Assembly: GCA_018402545.1 (NCBI GenBank)
Contig: JAGYIL010000001.1
Span: 186,001 to 250,000, forward strand
Length of the DNA: 64,000 nt
Source of the DNA: Saccharospirillum sp.
GTDB taxonomy: Bacteria > Pseudomonadota > Gammaproteobacteria > Pseudomonadales > Natronospirillaceae
Reading direction: 5' to 3'
Part shown: piece after piece, positions 54,379-64,000 of the stretch
Numbering within the stretch: the first letter of the stretch is position 1
How the letters are laid out: each line of letters begins with the position of its first letter
Position numbers and translations under genes: made by a program
The notes under the pieces: model-generated
What the model was told of the DNA's origin: nothing
The model's input: the letters and a program-made list of their open reading frames with translations, nothing else
Database searches by the model: none

Positions 54379-55185
54379 TTGACACATATTTTTGCCATTA
54401 CCAACCAGAAAGGCGGGGTCGGCAAGACCACCACCGCCACCAATCTGCCCGCCTCTCTGGTGGCGATGAAGCGCAAGGTACTGGTCGTGGATCTGGACCC
54501 CCAGGGTAATGCCACCATGGGCAGTGGCATCAGCAAGAATGAGATCGACCTCAGCGTCTATGATGTCATTACCGGCAAGGCTGGCTGTGCTGAGGCCATC
54601 GTCACCACACCGGAAGCTGGTTACGATCTGCTGCCTGCCAACGGTGACCTGACCGCTGCTGAAGTGGAGCTGATGTCGGTGAAAATGAAAGAGCACCGGC
54701 TGCAGTACGCCCTGGCCGAAGTGAAGCACCATTACGACTATATTTTTATCGACTGCCCGCCGTCGCTAAACATGCTGACGGTAAACGCCCTGGCCGCCGC
54801 CGAGCAGGTGCTGATCCCGATGCAGTGCGAATACTACGCCCTCGAAGGCCTGGCCGCGCTGATGGACACCATTCACAGCATTCAGAAAGTGGTGAACCCG
54901 AAACTCGAAATCGGCGGCCTGCTGCGCACCATGTACGACCCGCGCAACAGCCTGACCAACGATGTCTCCGATCAGCTAAAAAACCACTTTGGCGACAAAC
55001 TTTTCAGCTCGGTGATTCCGCGCAACGTGCGGCTGGCGGAAGCCCCCAGCTATGGCACCCCGGTGTTGCAGTACGACCGCTCCTCCAAGGGAGCGCTGGC
55101 GTATCTGGCGCTGGCCGGAGAGCTGGTTCGCCGGGTCGAGGGCGTCAAGCCACCCGATACCGAACATTTGACAGGATCTGTGTAA
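54379..55185 (+). CDS. parA: Chromosome partitioning ATPase ParA (Soj)
   Basis: The 268-residue protein has the deviant Walker A motif (NQKGGVGKTTTATNL) and Walker B-type DLDPQGNATMGSG and FIDCPPSLNMLTVNAL. ParA binds DNA non-specifically with ATP and moves ParB-parS complexes. The start is a TTG after AAGGA; an upstream in-frame ATG would overlap most of the rsmG end. One apparent oddity is NLPASLV, where the family usually has NLAASL. It is followed directly by parB. Confidence 0.96.
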   Translation: MTHIFAITNQKGGVGKTTTATNLPASLVAMKRKVLVVDLDPQGNATMGSGISKNEIDLSVYDVITGKAGCAEAIVTTPEAGYDLLPANGDLTAAEVELMSVKMKEHRLQYALAEVKHHYDYIFIDCPPSLNMLTVNALAAAEQVLIPMQCEYYALEGLAALMDTIHSIQKVVNPKLEIGGLLRTMYDPRNSLTNDVSDQLKNHFGDKLFSSVIPRNVRLAEAPSYGTPVLQYDRSSKGALAYLALAGELVRRVEGVKPPDTEHLTGSV

Positions 55186-56070
55186 ATGGCAGCTAAGAAA
55201 CGAGGCTTGGGACGCGGCCTGGACGCCCTGATCACGACCCGACGGGAAGTCGAGGCCATTGCCGATCAGCCGGTCTCTCATGTGAATGACGGCAGTTTGC
55301 GCATGCTGCCGGTCGAGTGGATTCATCGTGGCACCTACCAGCCGCGGCGCGATATGTCGGCCGATGCACTGGAAGAACTGGCCGCATCCATTCGCGCCCA
55401 GGGCGTGATGCAACCCATAGTGGTGCGCCCCCAGGGCCCCGAATCCTTCGAACTCATTGCCGGTGAACGCCGCTGGCGCGCCTCCCAGATGGCCGGGCTG
55501 GATCAGATTCCAGCCGTGATCCGCGATGTCTCCGACGAAGACGCCATTGCCATGGCGCTGATCGAGAACATTCAGCGTGAAAACCTGAACCCGATGGAAG
55601 AGGCGCTGGCGTTGCAGCGTCTGCAGAAGGAATTCGATCTGACTCAGGCTGGCGTAGCCGAAGCCGTTGGCAAAAATCGGGTGACTGTGACCAACCTGCT
55701 GCGGCTGATCAGTCTGGAAGCCGATGTACGCCGTATGCTTGAACACGGCGACCTGGAAATGGGCCATGCCCGGGCGTTATTGGGTGTACAGGGCGAGCAA
55801 CAGATAGAAGCGGCCCGTCAGGTGGTCGCCAAGGGCATGACGGTGCGACAGACCGAGCAACTGGTTCGCAACCTGGTGGAAGGCAAGAAGACCGGGCTTG
55901 ATCGTTCAGAGTACAAGGCCGATGCCAATATTCAGAACCTTGAAGAGATGCTGTCACAGCGCCTGGGCGCCACGGTGTCAATCAAGCATGGCGCCCGCGG
56001 CAAGGGCTCCCTGGTGATCAAATACAACAGCCTGGATGAGCTCGACGGTATCCTGAACCACGTAAAGTAA
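55186..56070 (+). CDS. parB: Chromosome partitioning protein ParB (Spo0J)
   Basis: The 294-residue protein has the typical start KKRGLGRGLDALI, the ParB/Srx CTP-binding domain (QPRRDM, AQGVMQPIVVRP, ELIAGERRWRASQMAG), the DNA-binding helix-turn-helix (LTQAGVAEAVGKNRVTVTNLLRL) and a C-terminal dimerisation segment. It binds parS sites and spreads as a CTP-dependent clamp. The ATG follows the parA stop without a gap. I saw no parS palindrome in this window. Confidence 0.97.
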   Translation: MAAKKRGLGRGLDALITTRREVEAIADQPVSHVNDGSLRMLPVEWIHRGTYQPRRDMSADALEELAASIRAQGVMQPIVVRPQGPESFELIAGERRWRASQMAGLDQIPAVIRDVSDEDAIAMALIENIQRENLNPMEEALALQRLQKEFDLTQAGVAEAVGKNRVTVTNLLRLISLEADVRRMLEHGDLEMGHARALLGVQGEQQIEAARQVVAKGMTVRQTEQLVRNLVEGKKTGLDRSEYKADANIQNLEEMLSQRLGATVSIKHGARGKGSLVIKYNSLDELDGILNHVK

Positions 56071-56075
56071 CCATT

Positions 56076-56096
56076 AACCCGGGCTCTATCCGGGTT
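56076..56096 (+). terminator. Hairpin after parB
   Basis: AACCCGG (56076-56082) pairs with CCGGGTT (56090-56096) around a 7-base loop, six bases after the parB stop. No U-tract follows, so termination may be partial. Confidence 0.4.
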
Positions 56097-56130
56097 GGGT
56101 CATGGGGACTGCCAAAAGTCACAAAGCGTC

Positions 56131-56159
56131 TTGATGACGCCTTGTTAACCCAATATACT
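56131..56159 (+). promoter_or_regulatory. Putative sigma-70 promoter of the ATP synthase operon
   Basis: TTGATG (56131-56136) and TATACT (56154-56159) are separated by exactly 17 bases, upstream of atpI. This is the best promoter-like match in the intergenic region between parB and the atp genes. Confidence 0.65.
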
Positions 56160-56240
56160 CCCCGGGGTTTTTCAGGCGGGGCTGGTAAAGGTGAAAATAA
56201 ACCAGACTCAGCCGGTATAACAAGGGCATACAAGTATCAG

Positions 56241-56642
56241 ATGGGATTGTTCACACCCAATACGCCCAAACCGGTTCCCCGCCCTGCATTCTGGCGCCTG
56301 AGTCTGATTCAATGCGTTGCCTGGGCTTTTGCACTGGTGGTGACATACGCGCTTTGGCCTGACGTGATCTACAGCGTCTTCTGGGCCGGGCTGATCACCA
56401 TCGCCGGACAATCATTCTGGGTCTGGCGCAGCTTGCGCGGTTTTGGCGATCCGCACAGCAAGAGTTATCTGGCAGGTACAATCGCCGGGCTGATCGGCAA
56501 GTGGGTGATCATCGGGACCGGCCTGATCCTGCTCTGGCGCAGCGAGCATCAAATTTCTGTCGCAGCCACCGTCTTCACCTTTTTCGGGTTGAACACACTG
56601 GCTGCGCTGGCAGCACCGCTTTCAATTTCACGACCACGCTGA
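56241..56642 (+). CDS. atpI: ATP synthase subunit I (AtpI)
   Basis: The 133-residue protein has four hydrophobic segments (for example WAFALVVTYALWPDVIYSVFW broken across helix 2, and GKWVIIGTGLILLW) and sits at the head of the atp operon as AtpI does. AtpI helps assemble the c-ring and is dispensable. The ATG at 56241 gives the usual family length; an in-frame ATG at 56142 lies inside the promoter region. The ribosome binding site is weak. Confidence 0.88.
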   Translation: MGLFTPNTPKPVPRPAFWRLSLIQCVAWAFALVVTYALWPDVIYSVFWAGLITIAGQSFWVWRSLRGFGDPHSKSYLAGTIAGLIGKWVIIGTGLILLWRSEHQISVAATVFTFFGLNTLAALAAPLSISRPR

Positions 56643-57548
<906 letters not shown>

Positions 57549-57647
57549 TTTTCACAGGGGGCGACGGCATGCTGTCGCACCATTTGAAAGCTTTCGCTCT
57601 ACCCTTAACTTTTAAAACTTGAACTGATGTAAGTCTAGGAGAAAACT

Positions 57648-57866
57648 ATGATCTTTATTGCTGTCTCAATTATTCTTGCCGCTGCTGCACTGGGTGCTTC
57701 ACTGGGTATGTCCAACCTGGGTAGCAAATTGCTGGAATCCACTGCTCGCCAACCTGAGCTGGCTCCATCACTGCAAACCAAGTTCTTCATTATTGCCGGT
57801 CTGGTCGAAGCGATCCCCATTATTGGCGTAGGTATCGCACTGGTACTGGTCTTTACCATGGCGTAA
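57648..57866 (+). CDS. atpE: F0 ATP synthase subunit c
   Basis: The 72-residue hairpin protein has the polar loop [14 protein letters not shown] and the ion-carrying carboxylate Glu54 in [10 protein letters not shown]. The residue after Glu54 is Ala and the helix-1 position equivalent to the sodium-ligand Gln is Met, so the ring should be proton-coupled. AGGAG precedes the ATG at good spacing, as expected for the most abundant subunit. Confidence 0.98.
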   Translation: MIFIAVSIILAAAALGASLGMSNLGSKLLESTARQPELAPSLQTKFFIIAGLVEAIPIIGVGIALVLVFTMA

Positions 57867-57933
57867 TCACGAGTGGGCCCCGGTATCGGGGCATTTCCAC
57901 ACGTGTAACCCTACATAAAGACGAGGTAAAGTC

Positions 57934-58404
57934 GTGAATTTTAATTTAACGTTTCTCGGACAGATCATCGCCTTTGCCATCTTCGTCTGGTTTTGCGCCA
58001 AGTTCGTATGGCCACCGCTTATTGGTGCCATTGAAGAACGCCAGAAGAAAATAGCAGAAGGCCTGGACTCTGCCGACCAAGCTGCGAAAGATCTGGAACT
58101 CGCTCAACACGAGGCAGCCAAAAAGCTTCAAGAGGCCAAGCATGAGGCCGCGGCTATCCTGGATCAAGCGAACCGCCGTGCGGCTCAACTGGTTGAGCAG
58201 GGCAAAACCGATGCGAAGGAAGAAGGTGAGCGTATCGTCTCCTCCGCCCGTGCTGAAGTCGATAAAGAAGTGAACATGGCGCGTGAAGAGCTGCGTCGTC
58301 GAGTGTCTGAACTGACTATAGCCGGTGCAGAGAAAATCCTGCAAACCGAAATCGACGAGAAGAAACACAGCGAGTTGTTGGACAAGCTGACAGCCGAGCT
58401 GTAA
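57934..58404 (+). CDS. atpF: F0 ATP synthase subunit b
   Basis: The 156-residue protein has one N-terminal membrane helix ([20 protein letters not shown]) and a long charged coiled coil rich in Ala/Glu/Lys, forming the peripheral stalk. GTG start with GAGGT upstream. Length equals that of E. coli subunit b. Confidence 0.98.
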   Translation: MNFNLTFLGQIIAFAIFVWFCAKFVWPPLIGAIEERQKKIAEGLDSADQAAKDLELAQHEAAKKLQEAKHEAAAILDQANRRAAQLVEQGKTDAKEEGERIVSSARAEVDKEVNMAREELRRRVSELTIAGAEKILQTEIDEKKHSELLDKLTAEL

Positions 58405-58413
58405 GGAGGGATC

Positions 58414-58950
58414 ATGGCAGAATTAAGTACGCTGGCCCGTCCTTACGCCAAAGCCGCGTTTAACGCAGCTCTGGACAGTAAGCAACTGGATGCCTGGTCG
58501 ACACAACTGTCGATATTGGCCGCTATCAGTCAGCACGAAACAGTTGAGCGGCTAATTGCCAATCCTGAGCTGTCCGCCGCTGACAAAGCTCGTGCTTTTC
58601 AGCAACTTGCTGGCGATGCCTTGAACGAGGGCGGGTCTAACCTAATCAGCGTTCTGGCTGAAAATCGTCGTCTTGCACTGCTGTCCGAAATCAGCGAACA
58701 GTTTGACGTGCTGAAAGCGGAGCAGGAAAAAACCGCCGATGTTCTGGTGACCAGTGCATTTTCCTTGAGCGACAGTCAGCAAAAGACGCTGACCGACAAA
58801 CTGACCACCAAACTCAGCCGCCAGGTGAAGTTGACCGTTGAAATCGACGAGTCATTACTGGGTGGTGTGGTGATCAGGTCCGGTGACATGGTCATCGACG
58901 GTTCGGTCCGCGGCAAGTTGGCGAAACTCGCTGAAGCAATGAATTCCTAG
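58414..58950 (+). CDS. atpH: F1 ATP synthase subunit delta
   Basis: The 178-residue protein starts [17 protein letters not shown] and ends with [24 protein letters not shown], the OSCP/delta signature. It joins the peripheral stalk to the top of F1. AAGGAGG precedes the ATG; nine bases separate it from atpF. Confidence 0.98.
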   Translation: MAELSTLARPYAKAAFNAALDSKQLDAWSTQLSILAAISQHETVERLIANPELSAADKARAFQQLAGDALNEGGSNLISVLAENRRLALLSEISEQFDVLKAEQEKTADVLVTSAFSLSDSQQKTLTDKLTTKLSRQVKLTVEIDESLLGGVVIRSGDMVIDGSVRGKLAKLAEAMNS

Positions 58951-58963
58951 TGAGGGAAAAAGA

Positions 58964-60508
58964 ATGCAGCAACTGAATCCTTCAGAAATCAGTGACATCA
59001 TCAAGGAGCGTATCGGCAAACTCGATACCAGCTCCAAGGCCCAGAACGAAGGCACCATCGTCAGCGTATCCGACGGTATTGTGCGTATTCATGGTCTGGC
59101 AGATGTCATGTCTGGTGAGATGATTGAGTTCCACAACGGCCTGTTCGGTATGGCGTTGAACCTGGAACAAGACTCCGTTGGTGCGATCGTGTTGGGTGAC
59201 TACAAGGATCTGGCCGAAGGCCAGACCTGTAAGTGCACCGGTCGCATCCTGGAAGTTCCCATTGGTCCGGAATTGCTCGGTCGCGTCGTCGACGCCCTGG
59301 GTAACCCGATTGACGGCAAGGGCCCGGTGAAAACCACCCTGACCGACCCGCTGGAAAAGGTCGCTCCGGGCGTTATTGCCCGTCAGTCGGTCGACCAGCC
59401 GGTACAAACCGGTTATAAAGCCGTTGACGCCATGGTGCCGATTGGCCGTGGTCAGCGTGAGCTGATCATTGGTGACCGTCAGACCGGTAAGACCGCTCTG
59501 GCGGTTGATGCCATTATGGCTCAGAAAAACTCCGGCATTAAGTGTGTCTACGTCGCCATTGGTCAGAAGCAGTCGACCATCGCCAACGTGGTGCGCAAGC
59601 TGGAAGAGCACGGCGCCATGGAATACACCACCATTGTCGCCGCCTCGGCCTCTGAACCAGCATCCATGCAATTTCTGGCGCCTTATGCCGGTTGTACCAT
59701 GGGTGAATACTTCCGCGACCGCGGTGAAGACGCTCTGATCATTTACGATGACCTGTCCAAACAGGCCGTTGCGTATCGTCAGATTTCTCTGCTGCTGCGT
59801 CGTCCGCCGGGCCGTGAAGCCTTCCCGGGTGATGTGTTCTACTTGCACTCCCGTTTGCTGGAACGCGCATCGCGTGTGAACGCCGACTACGTTGAACAGT
59901 TCACCAAGGGTGAAGTGAAAGGCAAGACCGGTTCTCTGACCGCTCTGCCAATCATTGAAACCCAGGGTGGTGACGTTTCTGCGTTTGTACCTACTAACGT
60001 GATTTCAATTACCGACGGTCAGATTTTCCTTGAGACCGACCTGTTCAACGCGGGTATTCGCCCTGCGATGAACGCCGGTATTTCGGTATCGCGTGTAGGT
60101 GGTTCAGCCCAGACCAAGATCATCAAGAAGCTGGCCGGTGGTATTCGTACCGCTCTGGCTCAGTACCGTGAACTGGCAGCGTTCTCTCAGTTTGCGTCGG
60201 ATCTTGACGAAGCGACCAAGGCTCAGTTGGAGCATGGTCAGCGCGTTACCGAGCTGATGAAGCAAGGCCAGTATGCACCCTTGACGGTTGCAGAAATGGC
60301 AGTCTCAGTTTATGCCGCCAACGAAGGCCATCTGAAAGCTTTGGAAATCAAAGAAGTCGGTCGGTTTGAGGCGGCACTGCACTCCTACATGAACAGCGAA
60401 CACACAGATCTGATGAAACAGATCAACGATACTGGCAACTATAACGATGAGATTGCCGGTTCGCTGAAGGACGCTTTGGATAAATTCAAAGCAACGCAGA
60501 CCTGGTAA
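58964..60508 (+). CDS. atpA: F1 ATP synthase subunit alpha
   Basis: The 514-residue protein has the P-loop [13 protein letters not shown], the [20 protein letters not shown] region and the family signature [14 protein letters not shown]. Non-catalytic nucleotide-binding subunit of F1. Spacing to atpH is 13 bases, in the usual operon order. Confidence 0.99.
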   Translation: MQQLNPSEISDIIKERIGKLDTSSKAQNEGTIVSVSDGIVRIHGLADVMSGEMIEFHNGLFGMALNLEQDSVGAIVLGDYKDLAEGQTCKCTGRILEVPIGPELLGRVVDALGNPIDGKGPVKTTLTDPLEKVAPGVIARQSVDQPVQTGYKAVDAMVPIGRGQRELIIGDRQTGKTALAVDAIMAQKNSGIKCVYVAIGQKQSTIANVVRKLEEHGAMEYTTIVAASASEPASMQFLAPYAGCTMGEYFRDRGEDALIIYDDLSKQAVAYRQISLLLRRPPGREAFPGDVFYLHSRLLERASRVNADYVEQFTKGEVKGKTGSLTALPIIETQGGDVSAFVPTNVISITDGQIFLETDLFNAGIRPAMNAGISVSRVGGSAQTKIIKKLAGGIRTALAQYRELAAFSQFASDLDEATKAQLEHGQRVTELMKQGQYAPLTVAEMAVSVYAANEGHLKALEIKEVGRFEAALHSYMNSEHTDLMKQINDTGNYNDEIAGSLKDALDKFKATQTW

Positions 60509-60552
60509 TTCACCGGCTGTCTCCGGACAGCCGATTGAACTGAGGCATTGCT

Positions 60553-61419
60553 ATGGCAGCCGGAAAAGAGATTCGCACGAAAATATCGGGCATTAAAAAC
60601 ACGCAGAAGATTACTTCCGCGATGGAAATGGTCGCTGCGAGTAAGAAGCGTAAAGCTCAGGACCGGATGGACGCCAGTAAACCCTATGCTGACAAAATCC
60701 GGGCGGTTATCGGACATTTGGCGAACGCCAATGCCGATTACCGTCATCCTTATCTGGAAGAACGTGACGTCAAGCGGGTGGGCTACATCGTGGTTTCATC
60801 CGATCGCGGATTGTGTGGTGGGTTGAACGTCAACCTGTTCAAGCAAGTTGCGAAAGACGTTGCCGACTGGAAACAGAAGGGCGCTACGGTGCAAGTTTGT
60901 GCCATTGGCAGCAAAGGGTCGGGTTATTTCAAGTCACGTGGTTACGACGTAGTTGCAACCATGTCCCAGTTGGGTGACAAACCCGCTGTGAGTGACCTGA
61001 TTGGCGGCGTAAAAGTCATGCTCGACGACTTCAACACCGGCAAGATCGACCGTTTGTATGTGGTGTACAACGAATTTGTAAATACCATGGTGCAAAAGCC
61101 CGGAATTGAGCAGCTGTTGCCATTGAAGGCCGCTGAAGACGAGACGTCGCGCCGACATAACTGGGACTACATTTACGAGCCAAATGCCGAAGCGCTGCTG
61201 GATCATCTGCTGGTTCGCTATGTTGAATCGGTGGTTTACCAGGGTGTGGTGGAAAATCTGGCTTGCGAGCAGGCTTCGCGCATGATGGCGATGAAGAACG
61301 CCACTGATAATGCCGGGGAGCTGATCGACAGTCTCAATATGGAATACAACAAGGCGCGTCAGGCAGCCATTACCCAAGAGATCGCCGAGATCGTGGGTGG
61401 CGCCTCAGCGGTTTCATAA
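60553..61419 (+). CDS. atpG: F1 ATP synthase subunit gamma
   Basis: The 288-residue protein starts [20 protein letters not shown] and ends with [25 protein letters not shown]-type coiled coil, the rotor shaft inside the alpha/beta hexamer; [16 protein letters not shown] is also diagnostic. Length matches the E. coli subunit closely. Confidence 0.99.
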   Translation: MAAGKEIRTKISGIKNTQKITSAMEMVAASKKRKAQDRMDASKPYADKIRAVIGHLANANADYRHPYLEERDVKRVGYIVVSSDRGLCGGLNVNLFKQVAKDVADWKQKGATVQVCAIGSKGSGYFKSRGYDVVATMSQLGDKPAVSDLIGGVKVMLDDFNTGKIDRLYVVYNEFVNTMVQKPGIEQLLPLKAAEDETSRRHNWDYIYEPNAEALLDHLLVRYVESVVYQGVVENLACEQASRMMAMKNATDNAGELIDSLNMEYNKARQAAITQEIAEIVGGASAVS

Positions 61420-62853
<1,434 letters not shown>

Positions 62854-62870
62854 TCGCGCCGGGGGTAATC

Positions 62871-63299
62871 ATGGCTATGACAGTACACTGCGACATCGTC
62901 AGCGCGGAAGACAGCATCTTCGCGGGGCTGGTTGAAATGGTCGTTTGTGAGGGCGAAAAGGGTGAACTTGGTATCATGCCGGGTCACTTGCCTTTGCTGA
63001 CACGGCTGAACCCGGCACCGGTTCGGTTGATACTGCAGAACGGTTCGGAAGAAGTGTTCTACGTATCCGGCGGCTTCCTTGAAGTCCAGCCGCATGTTGT
63101 GACCATTCTGGCCGATACAGCTCTGCGCGGTGGTGACATCGACATGGCTGCGGCTGAGAAAGCCAAGGCCGATGCCGAGAAGATCATTGCCGATAGAATC
63201 GCTGAAGAAGAATTCGCGGTGGTGGCAGCTGATCTGGCGCGTGCGTCAGCCCAGTTGCGTACCCTGCGCGAACTGAAGCGACTGCGCGGCAATAAGTAA
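62871..63299 (+). CDS. atpC: F1 ATP synthase subunit epsilon
   Basis: The 142-residue protein has the N-terminal beta barrel (HCDIVSAEDSIFAG, GELGIMPGHLPLLTRL, FYVSGGFLEVQPHVVTILAD) and a C-terminal helical hairpin that can inhibit ATP hydrolysis. Last gene of the operon; a strong terminator follows 20 bases later. Confidence 0.98.
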   Translation: MAMTVHCDIVSAEDSIFAGLVEMVVCEGEKGELGIMPGHLPLLTRLNPAPVRLILQNGSEEVFYVSGGFLEVQPHVVTILADTALRGGDIDMAAAEKAKADAEKIIADRIAEEEFAVVAADLARASAQLRTLRELKRLRGNK

Positions 63300-63318
63300 C
63301 AGGCTTAAGTGGCTTGTC

Positions 63319-63347
63319 GAAAAAGCGACCTACGGGTCGCTTTTTTT
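63319..63347 (+). terminator. Rho-independent terminator of the ATP synthase operon
   Basis: GCGACC (63325-63330) and GGTCGC (63335-63340) pair with a TACG loop, extended by A5/T7 pairing, and are followed by TTTTTTT. This is the clearest intrinsic terminator in the window. Confidence 0.92.
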
Positions 63348-63388
63348 ATGCGTCGGAGTTTGGGACTGTAGCATTGGTCCGCGTCGGA

Positions 63389-63500
63389 TGCCGGGTGTGC
63401 CTCTGTGGGGTCGGCTTGAATCCGTCCATGGCGGTCCGACGTCTCGGGCCTAGACCGCAGCATCCATGCTGCGGACTACCCCACAGAGGTAACCCCGGCA
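63389..63500. repeat. Palindromic intergenic repeat element, copy 3 (inverted, with an internal insertion)
   Basis: Read on the minus strand, this copy has the same parts as copies 1 and 2: outer arms (23 bases, 20 pairing; core CCTCTGTGGGGT), inner hairpin CCGCAGCA/TGCTGCGG and CCATGGACGGATT. It carries about 16 extra bases between CTAGGC and CCATGG that themselves form a small hairpin (GGTCCGA/TCGGGCC on the plus strand, one G-T). Confidence 0.85.
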
Positions 63501-63540
63501 CCCGTCGCTCGCATCGGGCCAACTCTGAAACCTTGTACTC

Positions 63541-63612
63541 ACTACTAACAGCTCGTGGCTCTCAGCTCGAAGCTCTTAACTCGAAGCTCGCAGCTCACAA
63601 CTCGCAGCTCAG
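63541..63612. repeat. Degenerate short tandem repeats (AGCTCG-type)
   Basis: A run of imperfect units related to AGCTCGAAGCTC / CAGCTCACAACTCG repeats about eight times with frequent AGCTC cores. It is non-coding and lies between repeat copy 3 and the EamA gene. Confidence 0.65.
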
Positions 63613-63682
63613 AACTTGCCTCAACCCCCCAAAACCCCGACACTCCCACTCCATAATAAATTCAAACGATACGCGCAGTACT

Positions 63683-64000
63683 ATGACCTCACGCCAACTC
63701 CTGATCGCCATCGGCTTCTCAGCCATGGCTAATTTCTTCTGGGCAACCAACGCCATCGTCGGCAAAATTGCCGTTGTATCGCTGCCGGCTTTTACCCTGT
63801 CCCAGTTTCGCTGGTGGCTGGCATTCTTGCTGATCGCGCCCTTTGGTATTCCGCATATCCGCCGCCAATGGCCCTGGTATCGAACTCACTTCAAAACGCT
63901 GCTGCTGCTCGCCTTGTTGAGTGTCACTCTGTACAACACGCTGCAGTACTGGGCCCTGAAGTACACTCAGCCAGTCAACGTTGGGGCCATGGCGGCGCTG
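63683..64000 (+). CDS. EamA/DMT family transporter, 5' part only
   Basis: The ATG at 63683 opens a frame that runs past the right edge (106 codons visible). It encodes the start of an EamA transporter: ANFFWATNAIVGKIAV in helix 1, then helices around residues 42-55, 73-85 and YNTLQYWALKYTQPVNVGAM. Probable small-molecule exporter; substrate unknown. The ribosome binding site is weak. Confidence 0.85.
   Translation, partial: MTSRQLLIAIGFSAMANFFWATNAIVGKIAVVSLPAFTLSQFRWWLAFLLIAPFGIPHIRRQWPWYRTHFKTLLLLALLSVTLYNTLQYWALKYTQPVNVGAMAAL

Larger units (their letters stand above)
63300..63682. other. Intergenic region with terminator, repeat element and low-complexity repeats
   Basis: These 383 bases hold, in order, the atp terminator (63319-63347), palindromic repeat copy 3 (63389-63500) and a degenerate short tandem repeat (63541-63612). 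No gene is seen. Confidence 0.8.

Noticed and set aside
54379-56070. Expected parS site or replication origin near parAB
   Set aside because: I scanned by eye for parS-like TGTTTCACGTGAAACA and for clustered TTATCCACA boxes across the window and did not see either; they may lie outside it.
57648-57866. Sodium-coupled c-ring
   Set aside because: The subunit c residues matching the sodium ligands of Ilyobacter-type rings are Met and Ala instead of Gln and Ser, so proton coupling is the simpler reading.
63541-63612. CRISPR-like array
   Set aside because: The units are short, degenerate and contiguous, without constant repeats and unique spacers, and no cas gene is present.

Overview
The window looks like a chromosomal segment of a moderately high-GC gammaproteobacterium. 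The order mnmG-rsmG-parA-parB-atpI-atpBEFHAGDC (51.8-63.3 kb) is the classical near-origin block of Pseudomonas-like and Oceanospirillales-like genomes. The many sugar genes (GH43, cytoplasmic GH2 beta-mannosidase, mannose isomerase-type epimerase, sugar ABC genes) and the BicA-type bicarbonate transporter would fit a marine or saline, carbohydrate-using member such as the Saccharospirillum/Reinekea group. That placement is an inference from gene content, not a measured relationship.

Layout. 0-12.8 kb is accessory: a periplasmic binding protein, a 1646-residue surface lipoprotein made of beta-propeller, Ig-like and FN3 modules, a convergent gene for an aerolysin-family pore-forming toxin, a BON-MscS channel, a membrane-anchored ClpP-like protein and a small coiled-coil lipoprotein. 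12.8-16.3 kb holds a CxxC AhpD-like protein divergent from a LysR regulator, then a BicA-like SulP transporter. 16.6-21.4 kb is a sugar ABC importer (binding protein and two permeases, the second frameshifted near its end) with a GH43 glycosidase. 21.5-31 kb is a run of mostly single genes: a 24-residue membrane peptide, ExoD, two MFS transporters, AraC/DMT, two VOC proteins, a DUF2459 lipoprotein, a hydroxyacid dehydrogenase and a nucleotidyltransferase-like protein. 31-38 kb has a secreted lipoprotein divergent from a mannoside operon (beta-mannosidase, LacI regulator, AGE-family isomerase). 38-45 kb has a LEA14-like lipoprotein, an AapJ-like binding protein, an NlpC/P60 lipoprotein and a hybrid histidine kinase next to an uncharacterised outer-membrane-like protein. 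45-51.5 kb is a five-gene catabolic run (ornithine cyclodeaminase family, D-amino acid dehydrogenase, glutamine-synthetase family, aldehyde dehydrogenase, iron alcohol dehydrogenase) that recalls gamma-glutamylated amine catabolism. 51.8-63.3 kb is the conserved tRNA-modification, partition and ATP synthase block. A partial EamA transporter runs off the right edge.

Non-coding structure is the other notable content. Three copies of a roughly 95-110 bp palindromic intergenic element lie at 40130, 51566 and 63389 (the last inverted); paired substitutions between copies preserve the stems. A single 220 bp nested inverted repeat lies at 48694-48913 inside the amine operon, and its three arm mismatches become G-U pairs only in a minus-strand transcript. 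Smaller inverted repeats lie upstream of the toxin, the small lipoprotein, the LysR gene and the sugar ABC operon. I saw no tRNA, rRNA, CRISPR array, transposase gene, parS site or DnaA-box cluster by eye.
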